54,879 nucleotides of DNA, taken from contig CALSCQ010000907.1 in assembly GCA_943704525.1 (NCBI GenBank), forward strand, positions 1-54,879. The letters are read 5' to 3'. This DNA is from Pigoraptor vietnamica (Eukaryota; Opisthokonta; Filasterea). The position numbers and the translations under genes are program-made. Each line of letters opens with the position of its first letter. Positions within the stretch are counted from its first letter, which is position 1. Under the pieces are notes generated by a model. The model did no database searches and had not been told where the DNA came from. It saw nothing but the letters and a program-made list of their open reading frames with translations. Positions 54,037 through 54,879 of the stretch are shown here, one piece after another.

Positions 54037-54879
54037 TCACTTGTCCGGACTCTCTCCCGACTGCTGCTTCGGAGACTCCGCTTCCCCCTTGAGTTGCGCG
54101 CGCTGCCGTTCGCCGGTCGCCGCGAGGAACACGAGCGCCTCCGAGCCTTCCGAATGGGAGGACGTCGCGAGCTCGACCTTCGACTGCGAGAGACCTCCCT
54201 CCGCCCCTGCCGCAGACTTTGGCGGCGACGCCTCCTTGTGGTCGCCGGCAGCAGCCTGTCCAGGGGGCCACTCTGGGCGCGCACCGGGCGGCGCACCGGG
54301 CGGCGGGTACTGCGCGTACACAGGCGGATACCCGGCATACACGGGTCCGAACGCAGCGTAGTGCGGGTAGGGGTAATACCCATAGCCAACCATGCCGGCC
54401 GACCCCTCCTGCTGCGGACGAAAGGCCTGAGATGGGGTCGCAGCACCCGTCGCAGCCACGGGCGGACGGGCGGGATAGTCGGGGCCGGGGGGACGCGTCG
54501 AGTCCCACGCAACCGGTCGCACGGCGTAATAGACTGGGTAGGGCACGGTGGGCGGACCGGGGCGCGCCGGGTGTGCGTACACGGGATAGGGATAGTCTGG
54601 GCGAACGGCAAAGACGCCCTCGCCGGGCGCCATCGGTCGTGCATACGGAGCGGCGGCGGCGTGCGCGTGAGACGACGTGGGGGGAGCAGCGCCATCGGGG
54701 CCGGCTGAGCGAGCTTGCTTCCGCGACGTGGGTGCATTGTGCGGACTGGGCCGCCTTTCGCGCTTGTTGTTCGCCCCTTCGCCGTCGCTCTTTTGCGGGG
54801 GACCTGTGCGTCGCCAGAAGGAGCCGGAGCGCAGATTAGTCAAATTGTAGCGATGCCGGAGAATCCGACTCCCCCCCCC
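54037..54879 (-). CDS. Pro/Tyr/Ala-rich protein, 5' end cut by window
   Basis: Open frame running off the right edge; no ATG lies within the window before position 54843, and upstream codons read SRILRHRYNLTNLRSGSFWR. What follows is low complexity: AHAAAAPYARPMAPGEGVFA, VRPDYPYPVYAHPARPGPPT, VPYPVYYAVRPVAWDSTRPP, GYGYYPYPHYAAFGPVYAGY, PPVYAQYPPPGAPPGARPEW, ending with a charged tail KGEAESPKQQSGESPDK at 54037. Such Pro/Tyr repeats are common in disordered tails of RNA-binding or transcription proteins, but no domain is visible to support that. The basic segment at the edge may be the end of a folded domain that continues outside. Confidence 0.55.
   Translation of the reverse strand, partial: GGGSRILRHRYNLTNLRSGSFWRRTGPPQKSDGEGANNKRERRPSPHNAPTSRKQARSAGPDGAAPPTSSHAHAAAAPYARPMAPGEGVFAVRPDYPYPVYAHPARPGPPTVPYPVYYAVRPVAWDSTRPPGPDYPARPPVAATGAATPSQAFRPQQEGSAGMVGYGYYPYPHYAAFGPVYAGYPPVYAQYPPPGAPPGARPEWPPGQAAAGDHKEASPPKSAAGAEGGLSQSKVELATSSHSEGSEALVFLAATGERQRAQLKGEAESPKQQSGESPDK

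Overview
The window is nuclear DNA of a unicellular eukaryote. It is GC-rich, has about 25 protein genes (roughly one per 2.2 kb), and most of them are cut by many short GT-AG introns. The gene set points to a flagellated protist on the animal/fungal side of the tree: a TTLL9-type tubulin polyglutamylase and CCDC61/VFL3 imply a basal body and axoneme, while an ornithine decarboxylase antizyme, a PCTAIRE-type CDK, STYX, an FBXW7-like F-box protein, a Tip60/Esa1 acetyltransferase and CCDC167 are familiar from opisthokonts and relatives. A Pkr1-family protein (best known from fungi) and a bacterial-type Hsp33 add a protist flavour. A choanoflagellate, apusomonad or other deep amorphean would fit; I cannot name the species. 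Assignments rest on protein sequence recalled from the families, not on searches.

Layout, left to right (strand): TTLL9 (-), antizyme (+), STYX (-), EEF1AKMT1 (+), NDUFAF4-like (-), PCTAIRE CDK (-), aquaporin (+), ABCG transporter (-), eIF2alpha (+), Pkr1-like (-), two tandem Sel1-repeat genes (+,+), KAT5 (-), DLST (+), CCDC167 (-), homeobox gene (+), glycine-rich membrane protein (-), ALG3 (+), DNAJC19/Pam18 (-), unknown membrane coiled-coil protein (+), F-box/WD40 (-), Hsp33 (+), Rab7 (-), CCDC61 (+), Pro/Tyr-rich partial gene (-). Orientation flips at 22 of 24 neighbouring pairs, so nearly every gene shares a divergent promoter region on one side and a convergent 3' region on the other.

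The most notable points are: (1) the antizyme has its family's programmed +1 frameshift, here at TCC-TAA; (2) the strand alternation; (3) an 18-bp inverted promoter element, nearly identical in two divergent promoters; (4) long dinucleotide repeats in introns that almost always read (GT)n in the direction of transcription and in several cases begin exactly at the 5' splice site; (5) a DNAJC19-type gene whose likely start ATG is immediately followed by such an intron.

The genes are mainly housekeeping: translation (eIF2alpha, eEF1A methyltransferase), polyamine control, mitochondrial function (DLST, Pam18, NDUFAF4-like, possibly the Sel1 pair), secretory pathway and membranes (ALG3, Pkr1-like, Rab7, ABCG, aquaporin), chromatin and transcription (KAT5, homeobox) and cilium. 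No operon-like logic is visible, and I saw no transposon, LTR element, viral gene, tRNA, rRNA or CRISPR array. The window starts with nine G and ends with nine C.
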